NCBI GenBank assembly: GCA_910588095.1
Contig: CAJUQH010000013.1
Location: 1-60,465 of the forward strand
Origin: an uncultured Eggerthellaceae bacterium
Lineage (GTDB): Bacteria > Actinomycetota > Coriobacteriia > Coriobacteriales > Eggerthellaceae
Length of the DNA stretch: 60,465 nt
Direction of reading: 5' to 3'
The notes under the pieces are model-generated. The model did no database searches and was not told the origin of the DNA. It worked only from the letters and a program-made list of their open reading frames with translations. Position 1 is the first letter of the stretch; each line of letters opens with the position of its first letter. This document shows positions 60,389-60,465 of this stretch, in pieces. Position numbers and translations under genes: made by a program.

Positions 60389-60465
60389 GCAACGGAAAGG
60401 GCGGTCCTTCGTGAACTGAACCCCGATAGTGGGACTGGAAACAAAAGTTTCCAGTCCCACTTGTT
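60389..60465 (+). repeat. Hairpin terminator repeat, copy 2 (cut by the window end)
   Basis: This is identical over its last 55 bp to 25845-25899: the 15-bp AGTGGGACTGGAAAC/GTTTCCAGTCCCACT hairpin with an AAAA loop. It stands ~20-50 bp after hyaC, the same place as copy 1 after the antiporter gene. The downstream side is outside the window. Confidence 0.8.

Overview
The window looks like the chromosome of a high-GC, Gram-positive anaerobe of the class Coriobacteriia, probably an Eggerthellaceae gut or oral species. This is inferred from gene content, not a search. The signs are a type III pantothenate kinase, Zn-ribbon S14, LCP and LRR/InlB-repeat surface proteins, a formate/THF C1 module, a very large 2-hydroxyacyl-CoA dehydratase activase-like protein and a Tat-exported uptake [NiFe] hydrogenase. 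No rRNA, tRNA, CRISPR array or intact insertion sequence was found.

Layout. 1-857 is the 3' end of a secreted surface protein (A), followed by a ~220-bp repeat. 1207-7193 holds an orphan OmpR-type response regulator (minus strand), then coaX and a compact C1 operon fhs-fchA-folD with a formate channel. 7561-17196 is a ribosomal-protein cluster running from L2 to adk. It lacks the usual S10/L3/L4/L23 genes upstream and the usual alpha-operon genes downstream. Several of its spacers are filled with hairpins. 17279-19456 is a GT-C-like membrane protein. 19537-19756 is an inverted copy of the repeat at 873-1095, next to the 3' end of a second surface protein (B, 19825-23457, minus). The ~18.5 kb between, including the ribosomal cluster, is therefore bracketed by inverted repeats.

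24142-36405 carries an NhaC-type antiporter, the 1525-residue activase-like protein, an LCP cell-wall ligase, a GIY-YIG protein, rsmI, a YgjP-type metallopeptidase and a MATE exporter. 36463-43233 is an accessory island: VapD, a MerR regulator, an XRE regulator divergent from an AT-richer three-gene unit (7-TM protein, unknown soluble protein, autoinhibited class III Fic enzyme), a VapBC/FitAB-type toxin-antitoxin pair and a small membrane protein. 43687-47580 is a third surface protein (C). B and C share an almost identically sized (169/170 nt) 5' leader with covarying helices, invariant loops and a potential 9-bp pseudoknot. This is the best candidate here for an undescribed regulatory RNA.

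47886-56490 returns to housekeeping: metG, tatD, a flavodoxin-like reductase, rsmA, a degenerate AAA-like protein, a mutY-like glycosylase, mntP and pheA. 56673-60370 is the hydrogenase operon hyaABC. It ends at a long perfect hairpin that recurs behind the NhaC gene.

The fhs-fchA-folD-focA operon would move formate onto tetrahydrofolate and reduce it. The hydrogenase would feed H2 electrons to the quinone pool. Together they suggest an anaerobe that handles formate and H2. Starts were moved from the longest reading frame wherever a ribosome binding site and family length supported a later codon.
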